From positions 1 to 42,094 of the forward strand of contig NZ_JAFLDT010000032.1 in assembly GCF_017302315.1 (NCBI RefSeq): a stretch of 42,094 nucleotides of DNA. The letters are read 5' to 3'. Made by a program: the position numbers and the translations under genes. Below are positions 17,547-24,825 of this stretch, piece after piece. The notes under the pieces are model-generated. The model had not been told where the DNA came from. It made no database searches and saw only the letters and a list, made by a program, of their open reading frames with translations. Source of the DNA: Zoogloea sp. Its GTDB lineage: Bacteria > Pseudomonadota > Gammaproteobacteria > Burkholderiales > Rhodocyclaceae. Position 1 is the first letter of the stretch. Every line of letters starts with the position of its first letter.

Positions 17547-17750
17547 TCAGGACTCCTTTCTGGCCGCACATGCGGCCCTGACTGCTGCCTTGAAGCGGTG
17601 CCAACCGCCATGGATGTTTAGCTGCTCGGCGAGCGTCGTGCCGGACTTGCGGAGAAGGGCGTCAATTCGGGCATCCCACCCCGCCACCGTGAGTACAGGC
17701 CGCGGCCTGCGCTTCTCGAGCGACGCAATCCGATTCTTCGTTGCCTTCAT
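17547..17750 (-). CDS. Small phage protein
   Basis: This 67-residue product starts MKATKNRIASLEKRRPRPVL. A coiled N-terminal segment (NRIASLEKR) precedes a helical region (WDARIDALLRKSGTTLAEQL, WHRFKAAVRAACAARKE). The form, a short coil followed by a compact helical domain, is frequent among small genes beside phage terminase or replication genes. Its start overlaps the DUF5681 gene stop by 4 bases (ATGA). Function not recognised. Confidence 0.65.
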   Translation of the reverse strand: MKATKNRIASLEKRRPRPVLTVAGWDARIDALLRKSGTTLAEQLNIHGGWHRFKAAVRAACAARKES

Positions 17751-18175
17751 GGACGATCCTCCAGCGCCTGGATGCGCAATTCAAGTTCCTGGGTTTCGAT
17801 GGCCTTGCGGCGGTTCTCGACGATCCCGGATAGGGTCGCGGCTTCGCCCGGGGTCAGATCGCCAGCGGCAACGGCCTGAAGGATGGCGGCCTGTGCGTCC
17901 GCCACTCCTGCCGGGCTCTCTGTGCTGGGCAGTCCAGGCAGCTCTACGGCGCGCTCCCGGGCGTTCGGCACCAGCTTGTCGAGCACGAGGCGCGCCGCGG
18001 TGAGGTCGCCGTCCTTGGCCTGCTTGATGACGACCTCGGCAATGTTCTTGATGCCGCCCTCGAACAGCTCCAAGGCCAAGCGCGTGGTCTTGTTGATAGC
18101 GCCCTTCGGCTTTCCGCGGGGGTTGCCTGACTCGCCTGGCTTCCAGGCTGCGGGCGGGATTCGCTTGTTGGTCAT
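17747..18175 (-). CDS. DUF5681 domain protein
   Basis: This 142-residue protein has the DUF5681 signature at its N-terminus (WKPGESGNPRGKPKGAINKT), found in many prophage and mobile-element proteins often located just before the large terminase. The rest is helical (TRLALELFEGGIKNIAEVVI, DGDLTAARLVLDKLVP) and ends in a coiled stretch (KAIETQELELRIQALEDRP). A role as a small-terminase-like DNA-recognition subunit has been suggested for such genes by context; here no large terminase is present. It lies 53 bases after dnaB. Confidence 0.8.
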   Translation of the reverse strand: MTNKRIPPAAWKPGESGNPRGKPKGAINKTTRLALELFEGGIKNIAEVVIKQAKDGDLTAARLVLDKLVPNARERAVELPGLPSTESPAGVADAQAAILQAVAAGDLTPGEAATLSGIVENRRKAIETQELELRIQALEDRP

Positions 18176-18228
18176 GAGTGATTCCCTTCTGATTTTTCAG
18201 TGGCTTCGTATCGATTTGGCGCCGTCCA

Positions 18229-19608
18229 TCACGCCTCAAACCCTTTCCGCTGGGCGGGCTTTTCCGGCCGAGCGGCAACCGGACAAGGGCCGTGGTAATC
18301 GGTGAAGCGCATGCGCGGACCATCCAGGGCCAGCAGGCATTCACCGGTGGGGCCGTTGCGGTTCTTGCGGATCAAGAGCTGGGCGAGCCCTTCCCATTCC
18401 GGCGCCTCGCGGTGCATGGATTCGCGGTGGAGCATCGCGACAATGTCCGCGTCCTGCTCGATCTCGCCGGAGTCGCGCAGGTCGGCCAGGGTGGGCTTCC
18501 TGTCCAGTCGCCCCTCGCTGGCACGGTTGAGCTGGGCCAGGGCGACCACTGGTACCTGCAGTTGCTTGGCCAGGGCCTTCAGCCCACGGGAGATGCTGCC
18601 GACCTCCTGCGCCCTGTTGTCGCCCGTGCCCCGCATCAAGCCCAGGTAGTCGATCACCACCAGACCCAGCCCGTGCGTGCGCTGGATGCTGCGAGCCTTC
18701 GCACGGACATAGGCGACACTCACCGCCGGGGTGTCGTCGATGAAGAGCTTCCAGGAGGCAGAGGAGGCGACCGCGGTATTCATCCGGTCCCAGTCGTTCC
18801 GCTCGCTGGTGCCGGCACGCATCGCCTGGACCGTCACACCGGAGCGTGCGGCCAGGATGCGAGCGGCGATCTCGCGGCGGGTCATTTCCAAGGTGACGAA
18901 CAACACCGGTGAGCCGCCAGTCGCGACATGGGCAGCGATGTTGCAGCCAACAACCGTCTTGCCCACAGAGGGCCTTGCAGCAACGATCACAAGCTGCCCG
19001 GGCTCAAGGCCTCCGGTCATTCCGTCGAAGCCACCAAAGCCCGTAGAAAGGCCTGCAATGCGCCCTCCCCGCTCCATCCGTTCCTGCACGTCACCGAGCA
19101 CATCGCAGAGCACATCCTGCAGGCGTGCAGGTTCGGTATCGGAATGATCGACCAGGGCCTGCATGCTGGCCTCGGCTTGCGCAGCGATGTCCGCAGGCGA
19201 GCGGCCGGCGGGCATGGAGCAGGCGGCCAGAATGTCGGCGGCCGTCTGCTGCAGGCCCCGCAGGGTGGCCCGCTCCCGGATCGTGCCGGCGTAGCTGCGG
19301 GCGTTCGCCGCAAGGAATCCGCCGTTGCCCAGCTCCCCCAAGTAGCCCAAGCCGCCGGCGCGGTCTGCCTCGCCCCTGGCTTCCAGGGCATCGAGGACGG
19401 TGAGCAGATCCACCGCCTTGCCCGCGTCATGCAGTGCCTTGGCGGTGGCGAAGATCGTCTGATGGTCGGCCCGGTAGAAGTCCGCAGCGGTCACTGTGCC
19501 CTCGATGCGGTCGAGCACTCGCGCCCCATCAACCAGGACGGCGCCAAGCAGGCCCTGTTCCGCTTCGAGGGAGTGGGGCGGCAGGTTGCGAAGGTCGGGA
19601 GCGTTCAT
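18229..19608 (-). CDS. dnaB: Replicative DNA helicase, phage DnaB type
   Basis: This is a hexameric 5'-3' helicase of the DnaB family, 459 residues. The N-terminal helical domain is clear (PPHSLEAEQGLLGAVLVDG, FYRADHQTIFATAKAL). The ATPase domain has Walker A ARPSVGKTVVG, Walker B LVVIDYLGLM, LAQLNRASEGR and DLRDSGEIEQDADIVAMLHR. ATG 19608 overlaps the initiator stop (TGATG), so the two are coupled, as initiator and helicase genes in theta-replicating phages often are. The host's own DnaB is probably elsewhere; this copy serves the element. Confidence 0.93.
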   Translation of the reverse strand: MNAPDLRNLPPHSLEAEQGLLGAVLVDGARVLDRIEGTVTAADFYRADHQTIFATAKALHDAGKAVDLLTVLDALEARGEADRAGGLGYLGELGNGGFLAANARSYAGTIRERATLRGLQQTAADILAACSMPAGRSPADIAAQAEASMQALVDHSDTEPARLQDVLCDVLGDVQERMERGGRIAGLSTGFGGFDGMTGGLEPGQLVIVAARPSVGKTVVGCNIAAHVATGGSPVLFVTLEMTRREIAARILAARSGVTVQAMRAGTSERNDWDRMNTAVASSASWKLFIDDTPAVSVAYVRAKARSIQRTHGLGLVVIDYLGLMRGTGDNRAQEVGSISRGLKALAKQLQVPVVALAQLNRASEGRLDRKPTLADLRDSGEIEQDADIVAMLHRESMHREAPEWEGLAQLLIRKNRNGPTGECLLALDGPRMRFTDYHGPCPVAARPEKPAQRKGFEA

Positions 19609-20441
19609 CAGATGCATCCCCGGAACATTGCTTCCTGCTGAGTCGGTGCCTCGGGTGTGATCGCCGCCTGCCCGTTCTCGTACTTGCCTTCGAGGATTTT
19701 CACGAAGTTCGAAGGTGTGACGATCCACTCCAGGTCGATCTCAAACGGACGGCGCCCCGGCGTTGAGGTCTTGCCCGTCAGAAAGTCGGACTTGGCGATG
19801 TAGTCAAAGAACTTGACCCACCAATCGAGGCTCTGGCGCTCCGCTTCCTCCTTCCACCTGGCGCGGAGTTTTGCCTTTCTGGTGTCAGTCCAGGACCGGA
19901 CACGGCGACCACTCGGCAGAGCCTGGTGATACAGATCAATGATCGACTGATGCGGGCAAGGGTCGGCAGCTTTGCTGCAGACAGGGGGCTTGTCCCCTAC
20001 CTTGGTCTGTTCACTGGTCTGTTCTATGGTCTGTTCTTTGCCCGTTCCCGATTCCGGTACCCGCAAGCGTGTACCCGATTCCGGTACCCCTCCCGTACCT
20101 GATTTCGGAACCGTTCCGTTATCCGGAACCGTTCCGGTTTTGGGTACCGTTTCCACGTCAATCAAGTCGGGCACCGTGATGGCGTAACGGGTCGATTTCG
20201 AGTAGCCGCCTTTGCCGTCTTTGCGCAGCCAGCCCAAGCGCTCGAGGTCGGTAGTTGCCGTCGAAACGTGGCACACGCTCATGCCGCAGCGTTCAGCGAT
20301 CTGCGCACGCGAAGGCCATACGATGTCCGTATTCTTGTTTCGGAACGAGAAGAGCACGCCAAGGACGCGCATCTGCTTGAGCGTCAGGCGCTTGTCTGCC
20401 CAGACCTCAACCGGAACTATTGAAAAGATCGCCATGGCCAT
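19608..20441 (-). CDS. Replication initiator, phage O-like
   Basis: This 277-residue protein has an N-terminal winged-helix domain (about residues 15-90: LTLKQMRVLGVLFSFRNKNT, WPSRAQIAERCGMSVCHVST, LERLGWLRKDGKGGYSKSTR), a repetitive linker of VPxxGT units and EQT triplets (about 98-150), and a C-terminal domain with DWWVKFFDYIAKSDFLTG and a final FVKILEGKYENG. This layout matches phage replication proteins of the lambda O kind that recruit DnaB. The linker DNA consists of short tandem repeats, possibly the origin. The start at 20441 follows the previous stop at once (TAG-CT-ATG); MAIFSI at 20435 is an alternative. Confidence 0.82.
   Translation of the reverse strand: MAMAIFSIVPVEVWADKRLTLKQMRVLGVLFSFRNKNTDIVWPSRAQIAERCGMSVCHVSTATTDLERLGWLRKDGKGGYSKSTRYAITVPDLIDVETVPKTGTVPDNGTVPKSGTGGVPESGTRLRVPESGTGKEQTIEQTSEQTKVGDKPPVCSKAADPCPHQSIIDLYHQALPSGRRVRSWTDTRKAKLRARWKEEAERQSLDWWVKFFDYIAKSDFLTGKTSTPGRRPFEIDLEWIVTPSNFVKILEGKYENGQAAITPEAPTQQEAMFRGCI
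20003..20150 (-). repeat. Iteron-like repeat arrays inside the initiator gene
   Basis: Three arrays lie in a row. TGGTCTGTTC occurs three times with a 12-base period (20003-20012, 20015-20024, 20027-20036). CCCGATTCCGGTACC occurs twice, exactly, 27 bases apart (20047-20061, 20074-20088). Three imperfect 18-mers ending GGAACCGT or GGTACCGT follow (20097-20114, 20115-20132, 20133-20150). All periods are multiples of three, so they also encode peptide repeats. In lambda the origin iterons lie inside gene O; the same is inferred here. Confidence 0.6.
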
Positions 20442-20443
20442 AG

Positions 20444-20605
20444 CTACAGGCCCGCCTTCCTGGCTGCGCGACGGCATGCCCGTGCGTACTCGGCCGGGGT
20501 CAGGCCTACTCGCTGGAACCCCGCCTTCAAGGCCTCATAGCGTTGAGCAGCCTGGTCCCCCGACCGCCCTCTCTTCGCGGTCTTCTGCTTAATGGGCGGC
20601 TTCAT
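20444..20605 (-). CDS. Small basic phage protein
   Basis: This 53-residue product starts at ATG 20605 behind GGAGAGGG. It is very basic (KPPIKQKTAKRGRSGDQAAQ) with a helical C-terminus (RYEALKAGFQRVGLTPAEYA, RACRRAARKAGL). The start lies inside the end of the upstream HTH gene (17-base overlap), and its stop is 2 bases before the initiator start. Such short lysine/arginine-rich genes before phage initiators may encode DNA-binding helpers. No family recognised. Confidence 0.6.
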   Translation of the reverse strand: MKPPIKQKTAKRGRSGDQAAQRYEALKAGFQRVGLTPAEYARACRRAARKAGL

Positions 20606-20939
20606 TCGAGCCCCTCTCCGCCAGGAAGCCTGGCGCGGGCCAGGCAGGGATACCGAGGCTATAGCGCGCCACGTTGCGGCGGATCCGACCACGAAACTCG
20701 ACTTGCGAGAGGAGTGTAGTTTGAACGTGGAAGCCCAAGGCGCGCAGCTCATGCACGCGGGCGGCAGCCTCGGGAATCGCAAGCTCTGCGGTCAGGCGGA
20801 AAGACAGAACGCTGCCCTCTTTGCGCCGAAGCTCAAGCACTTCAGCGCATTGCCCAGTGACAGCGGGAGGCCTATGATTACGGGTGAAATCGTCTTTGGG
20901 GCTGCTCTCGTTGGAGCGGCCCTTTTTATTGTCGGTCAT
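20589..20939 (-). CDS. HTH_39-type DNA-binding protein
   Basis: This 116-residue protein has a disordered, charged start (TDNKKGRSNESSPKDDFTRN) and then a helix-turn-helix/winged domain: CAEVLELRRKEGSVLSFRLT, ELAIPEAAARVHELRALGFH, VQTTL...RRNVARYSLG. The pattern (a short helix, A-A-A-R-V-H-E-L-R-x-x-G-(F/Y)-x-(V/I), then a wing ending in A-R-Y-x-L) fits the HTH_39 family common in betaproteobacterial prophages. It is probably a regulator or replication accessory. It is separated from the next upstream gene by 11 bases. Confidence 0.7.
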   Translation of the reverse strand: MTDNKKGRSNESSPKDDFTRNHRPPAVTGQCAEVLELRRKEGSVLSFRLTAELAIPEAAARVHELRALGFHVQTTLLSQVEFRGRIRRNVARYSLGIPAWPAPGFLAERGSNEAAH

Positions 20940-20950
20940 GGCACCCCCTG

Positions 20951-21136
20951 TTAGCTGGAGGAGCCGGAGGTCAGACGTTCAACGGAATCCGCAGGCCAGA
21001 GCAGGCGCCCGTTTGGGAGCTTGATCGGCTTGATGCCGTTGAAATGACCATTGCGCCAGACCGCCGTGCGGATGCTGGCGGACTGGTAACCGATGCTTTT
21101 AGCAAAGGTCGAGGTGGGGAAGTGCTTGGTTTGCAT
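20951..21136 (-). CDS. Small excisionase/AlpA-like protein
   Basis: This 61-residue product contains FAKSIGYQSASIRTAVWRNG, HFNGIKPIKLPNGRLLWPAD and SVERLTSG. The turn TFAKSIGYQSASIRTAVW followed by a wing (PIKLPNGRLLWP) and a short final helix is the winged-helix form of excisionases and AlpA-like regulators. In integrative elements such proteins bend DNA at att sites or activate the integrase. Either role fits, as does control of the replication genes downstream. Confidence 0.65.
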   Translation of the reverse strand: MQTKHFPTSTFAKSIGYQSASIRTAVWRNGHFNGIKPIKLPNGRLLWPADSVERLTSGSSS

Positions 21137-21222
21137 GTGAATCGCTCCATGTGCTGAATGGGACGATTCGCAATCTATGCTCCGATATGAGTGTTTCCGA
21201 TAGGTGCGCGGCTTAGCGAGTG

Positions 21223-22023
21223 TTAGCGAGCACTGGCGCGCTTACGCGCGCGCATCTCGCGATCCCCGAAATTCTTGCGAGTGAGGAATTGGACGCCTTT
21301 CTCGGTTTGATACTTGATGCCTTCGCCCTCCGCATACCCGATCAAGGGGCCTGGACGATTCGGAGATTCGGCCATTTTTACCAACTCCGCCCAGACACTG
21401 GACGGATCCTCTGCATTCAATGCAGAGGAGCGTGCTTTGGTGATCACGGAAGTAAGTGGATTGCTTCGGGCCGTCGGGACTGCGTCCACGGGCGCCGATT
21501 GATACGGCTCGTTGGCGAGGATCTCCTCTGCCTTCGAGAGGGCCTGCGCCCCATCATCGGCGCGAGCGGGTCTCTCGGCGGCCGGCGTTGCCACCATCCC
21601 AACATCGCCGTGCTCTACCTCTTCCGGTGAAAGCTTGACGCCTGCAATGCTGGGTTGCTCCACCACTGGCTGCGGAAACTCAGGGGGCAACGTCCAGCCG
21701 CAACGATGTGCCAGACGAGCAACGTCCCTCAACGTTACCAGCGCACAATGCGGCCGGTCTCCTTTTCCTAACCCGTTGCCGATGGCGATCCGCATCCGAA
21801 GCTCAAATTCAGGATCTGCGTCACCCAGGTAGTACTTCGGCTCAATGCCGCAAGACAAAGTGATCGCTTGCCACAACTCCACAGCTGGCAAATTTGCCCA
21901 CAGACGCCACTGCGGCCCCTGCTTAGCTGGTGTCGGCTGATACCACTCGTCGGCGACATTACGAGCGCTCGTGAGCAAGGTGCCGGCTGTCGGCGTCTTT
22001 GACGGAGGAATCCTGATTGCCAA
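21223..22023 (-). CDS. Element protein of unknown function
   Basis: The product has 266 residues from TTG 22023. That start is favoured because AAGGAG lies 6 bases upstream; the track-like longer start at 22038 would overlap that ribosome site. An N-terminal globular region (WANLPAVELWQAITLSCGIE, LVTLRDVARLAHRCGWTLPP) is followed by a polar, flexible middle (VEHGDVGMVATPAAERPARA) and a basic C-terminus (RKNFGDREMRARKRASAR). There are no catalytic motifs. The W-x-x-L-P-x-V-x-L-W start occurs in other uncharacterised proteins of betaproteobacterial elements. It lies between regulators and replication genes. Confidence 0.65.
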   Translation of the reverse strand: MAIRIPPSKTPTAGTLLTSARNVADEWYQPTPAKQGPQWRLWANLPAVELWQAITLSCGIEPKYYLGDADPEFELRMRIAIGNGLGKGDRPHCALVTLRDVARLAHRCGWTLPPEFPQPVVEQPSIAGVKLSPEEVEHGDVGMVATPAAERPARADDGAQALSKAEEILANEPYQSAPVDAVPTARSNPLTSVITKARSSALNAEDPSSVWAELVKMAESPNRPGPLIGYAEGEGIKYQTEKGVQFLTRKNFGDREMRARKRASAR

Positions 22024-22123
22024 TCTGCGCTCCTTCAAGCGCCCTTCAATGGGGCGCCGCGCCAGGCGGGTGAAGGTGTCCCGCTTTTCGGTTGGCCGAC
22101 CTAGGCGCGGCGATGGTGCTCGG

Positions 22124-22411
22124 TCAGGCCGTCAGGGCCTCGATGACGGCGGCATGGTTGTGCTGAATGACGTTCAGCAGCACCAGCGCTGGGCCATGCG
22201 GGGCACGGTCGCCCCTCTCCCAGTGGCGAAGGGTTGCAGTGGAAAAGCCGAAGCGTGCGGCAAACTGCTCCTGGCTCATGCCTACCTTGGTGCGCAGTGC
22301 TTTCACGTCGACCGGGCATGGGCGATGGACGCGAGTCGCCGGGGCACGACCCTCGGCGTGTTCAATGGCTTCCAACAGTCCGCGTTTGATGCTCTCGAAT
22401 GCGGTGCTCAT
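22124..22411 (-). CDS. XRE-family HTH protein (orphan antitoxin-like)
   Basis: This 95-residue product starts at ATG 22411 behind a good ribosome site (AAAGGAGAACAAAC). The HTH is VKALRTKVGMSQEQFAARFG followed by FSTATLRHWERGDRAPHGPA, and the C-terminal helix ALVLLNVIQHNHAAVIEALT closes the fold. The form is typical of HigA/NadS-type antitoxins, usually downstream of a RelE-like toxin, but no RelE gene precedes it. It may be an orphan antitoxin or the element's repressor. A longer reading from 22546 lacks support. Confidence 0.75.
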   Translation of the reverse strand: MSTAFESIKRGLLEAIEHAEGRAPATRVHRPCPVDVKALRTKVGMSQEQFAARFGFSTATLRHWERGDRAPHGPALVLLNVIQHNHAAVIEALTA

Positions 22412-22508
22412 GTTTGTTCTCCTTTCCAGGCCTGGACGAGTAGCATGGTCAGGCGGCCACCATCTCCGGCACATGCTGTTCGTCGGCATGACGAAATCCC
22501 CTCTTCGA

Positions 22509-22943
22509 TCAAGCGGCAAGCCGCCAGCCCTCCGCCGTCTCCTCAAAGGTCAGCTTGGGCGCATCCTCCCGGTCGGCGTCGGCCAGACGTTCGACAATCT
22601 CCAGTACGGACGGATTGCCGGAAACCTTCTCAAGATAGAACGCACGAATGAAGCGGTCAGCAATGCGCGGCACCCTCCCCCGCTTCTCCCAGCCGGCGAC
22701 GCTCTGCGCCTCGTAGCCCCACCAGTGGGCGAGCTTTGCCTGGGACAGCCCCAGTTCCTTGCGCAGGAACCGAAACTCGGCCCCCGTCAGTTGCGCCCGC
22801 TCCTTGACCAGCTTCATGCCGATCACGCGATGCAGGCCTTCGACATCCTCGATGGACACACCCTTGCCATAGGGCGTGTCTTCCTCCCTGAAGCCGTTGG
22901 AGAGCCAGACATTCGTCAGCCCACCTTCCGTGTAGTGGTACAT
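22509..22943 (-). CDS. XRE-family antitoxin of DUF4258 pair
   Basis: This 144-residue protein has an N-terminal region (MYHYTEGGLTNVWLSNGFRE, YGKGVSIEDVEGLHRVIGM) and an HTH (FRFLRKELGLSQAKLAHWWG, YEAQSVAGWEKRGRVPRIAD). The C-terminus is charged (PKLTFEETAEGWRLAA). The W-L-x-N-G-F, G-I/V-x-I-x-D-(V/L)-x-x-L-H start is characteristic of antitoxin-like regulators that follow small DUF4258 genes, with a layout like MqsA (N-terminal toxin-binding part, C-terminal HTH). Its ATG overlaps the DUF4258 stop (TGATG), so expression is coupled. It probably represses the palindromic operator upstream. Confidence 0.8.
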   Translation of the reverse strand: MYHYTEGGLTNVWLSNGFREEDTPYGKGVSIEDVEGLHRVIGMKLVKERAQLTGAEFRFLRKELGLSQAKLAHWWGYEAQSVAGWEKRGRVPRIADRFIRAFYLEKVSGNPSVLEIVERLADADREDAPKLTFEETAEGWRLAA

Positions 22944-23266
22944 CAGTCACTCCCAAAAACCGTTATCACAAACACCCGCTTGCCGGGCTCGTCGTTCATG
23001 TCAATGGCACCCGCCACCAATATTTCCTGCCCACAGCTGGAGCCGCGAACCGTCAGCTTCCAGTTGCCATGAATGTCGACTGTTGCCGGCTCTGCCACCC
23101 GCCCCTTGCGCAGCACATCAAGCACCTGGGCCAACGTGATTTGCCGCTGCCGCATTCGCTGCTTGGCGTGGGTAAGGAGCACGACTCGGGCCGAGTCGGC
23201 GGCAATCTCCCGCAGAAGGCGAAGGGCGTTGGTGTCGTTCAGCCGAAAGGGTACAGGATTCGTCAT
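22943..23266 (-). CDS. DUF4258 protein, putative toxin
   Basis: This 107-residue protein has the DUF4258 pattern: VVLLTHAKQRMRQRQITLAQ (T-x-H-A-x-x-R-M-x-x-R-x-I), VLDVLRKGRVAEPATVDIHG, NWKLTVRG and VAGAIDM..KRVFVITVFGSD. DUF4258 is related in fold to small RNase toxins (BrnT/RelE/MqsR-like), and toxin activity is inferred from that and from the coupled XRE gene. The conserved His, Arg and Arg in the first segment are candidate active-site residues. ATG 23266 lies two bases from a palindrome, so there is almost no leader and no proper ribosome site beyond AGGT. Confidence 0.75.
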   Translation of the reverse strand: MTNPVPFRLNDTNALRLLREIAADSARVVLLTHAKQRMRQRQITLAQVLDVLRKGRVAEPATVDIHGNWKLTVRGSSCGQEILVAGAIDMNDEPGKRVFVITVFGSD

Positions 23267-23267
23267 T

Positions 23268-23286
23268 ACCTATACTTTTTATAGGT
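23268..23286. promoter_or_regulatory. Palindromic operator of the DUF4258/XRE pair
   Basis: ACCTATA-CTTTT-TATAGGT is a perfect 7-bp inverted repeat with a 5-base spacer, ending 2 bases before the DUF4258 start. The half-sites ACCT/AGGT are like those bound by MqsA, although the spacing differs. Autoregulation by the XRE protein is inferred. Confidence 0.6.
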
Positions 23287-23325
23287 TGCTGGAGAGAAAA
23301 TCAAGCGGTACCGATAGGCCCTTGC

Positions 23326-24663
23326 TCACGTTTTCACCACTCGCAGCCCGTGTGCCTGCTCCTCGGCTGGCTGCTCGATACCGGCCTGCTCCAGGATCCA
23401 AGCCTCAATCTTTACGTGCCACATACGCAGCAGGTCGATTGGCCGGCGGCGGTAGTGCTTCTCGGCCAGGGCGGACGGCTTGTGCCCCTGAATCTGGGCC
23501 ACTACACCCACCGGGCATTCCACCCATTCGGCCAGGGTGCCGAAGGAGCGGCGCAGGTCGTGCAGGGTGAAGGGCGGCAGGCCGGCGGCCTCCATGGCGT
23601 TCTTGTGCGGCTTCAGGGGCTCCTGCAGGCGTCCCGACTCGGCCGAGGGGCTGGAGAACACCCATTCGTTCCGGCGCGGCAGGCCGGCCAGCAACGCGGC
23701 AACATAGGGCGTCAGAGGAATGGTCCGCTCCCCTTCCACCTTGTCCTTGATGGTGACGGTCCTCCACTGGAAATCCACGTCATCCCAGCGCATGCCGGTC
23801 AGCTCCTCGCGGCGCGCGCCGGTCAATAGGGCCGTCTGCAGGTAGGCGGCATGCACTGGATTGCGCAGGGCCCGCACGTGCTCGAACCACCGTGGAAGCT
23901 GCTCCCGCTGCAGGCTGTCGCCCTTGGCCTTGACCGCCCTCACGTGGTCTTTCACCTCGGAGGTGCGGCAGGCATCGGGACGGACGATCCCGGAATACTG
24001 GGGGCGCTCTGCGCACCAGTTCAGGAAGGCCCGGAGCAGGCGGAAGTTTTTCGCAGCTTCGGTCGCTCCGCGCGCGTTGTTCTCCTGCATCCAGTTGGCC
24101 AAGCGCTCCGAGGTCAGATCCTTCAGAGGCTCACGCAGCAGGGAATGCACCATGCCCGGCAGGGAAAACTCCCCCTGCCCTTTCTTGCGCCCCCGGGTGA
24201 TCCGCTCGCCGCCGGGCTGGATGGCCTTCTCGTGGTCGCGCTTGTGGGAGTCCCCCCACTTGTGGGAGCGGGCAGCCACGTAGGCTGACCAGGCTTCGCC
24301 CACGGTCACGGCCTGGCGGCGTAGCTCCTCCTTCTCTACGTCAGCCGCAGCCTGACGGGCAGCCTCCTCGGCCTCGCGTGCCTCCACCTCCTTGCGCAAC
24401 ACTTCGCGCGGGTCTTTCCCTTCGTCGATCATCCGCTGGTAGCGGCGAGCCTCCTCGCGGGCGGCTTCGATAGTCCAGGCATCCACGCTGCCGATGGTGA
24501 TGCGGATATCTCGGTAGCCGAGACCACTTTGGAAGATGAAGTTCTTCGAGCCAGAGGCACGGACACGGACCGCGAGTTGCGGCGCGTCCTCATCCCAGAG
24601 GAAGCCCTCTGACTTGGGTTTGAAGGCTGCGATGCGGGGAAGCGTAAGTCTTTGGCGGGGCAT
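23326..24663 (-). CDS. int: Tyrosine integrase
   Basis: This is a site-specific recombinase of the P4-integrase type, 445 residues, that integrates and excises the element at tRNA-Ile2. The N-terminal DUF4102-like domain is visible (FKPKSEGFLWDEDAPQLAVR, KNFIFQSGLGYRDIRITIGS), then a charged linker, the core-binding domain, and a catalytic domain with Arg284 (LTGARREELTGM), His368/Arg371 (TLHDLRRSFGT), His394 (IQGHKPSA) and Tyr404 (EKHYRRR). All catalytic residues are present, so it may be active. ATG 24663 is chosen because the domain begins there. It lies 162 bases from attR. Confidence 0.95.
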   Translation of the reverse strand: MPRQRLTLPRIAAFKPKSEGFLWDEDAPQLAVRVRASGSKNFIFQSGLGYRDIRITIGSVDAWTIEAAREEARRYQRMIDEGKDPREVLRKEVEAREAEEAARQAAADVEKEELRRQAVTVGEAWSAYVAARSHKWGDSHKRDHEKAIQPGGERITRGRKKGQGEFSLPGMVHSLLREPLKDLTSERLANWMQENNARGATEAAKNFRLLRAFLNWCAERPQYSGIVRPDACRTSEVKDHVRAVKAKGDSLQREQLPRWFEHVRALRNPVHAAYLQTALLTGARREELTGMRWDDVDFQWRTVTIKDKVEGERTIPLTPYVAALLAGLPRRNEWVFSSPSAESGRLQEPLKPHKNAMEAAGLPPFTLHDLRRSFGTLAEWVECPVGVVAQIQGHKPSALAEKHYRRRPIDLLRMWHVKIEAWILEQAGIEQPAEEQAHGLRVVKT

Positions 24664-24675
24664 GGCGGCAACCCT

Positions 24676-24694
24676 GGGAAGGACTGGGGAAGGA
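24676..24694 (+). repeat. Candidate integrase arm-type site, right
   Basis: GGGAAGGACTGGGGAAGGA is the partner of 12747-12765 (18 of 19 bases). It lies between the int start codon and attR, directly upstream of int, so integrase binding here could also repress its own gene. AAAATCGATTTT (24697-24708), a perfect palindrome, follows at once. Confidence 0.5.
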
Positions 24695-24825
24695 ATAAAA
24701 TCGATTTTCGTCCATTCCTGTCTATGATGCAACCGAGGCTCCAACACCGGGAAAACCGGCCATCTACGCCACTTCCAAGGGGTTTTGTGGATTTTTGTCT
24801 ATGCCTATCGAAGCCCAGTTTTTGC

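Noticed and set aside
20003-20150. A CRISPR array
   Set aside because: Repeats are 10-18 bases with no unique 30-base spacers, lie inside a coding frame and keep its phase.
21195-21222. Short direct repeat TTAGCGAG at the left of the 266-residue gene
   Set aside because: Two 8-10 base copies partly within the stop region; too short to support any function.
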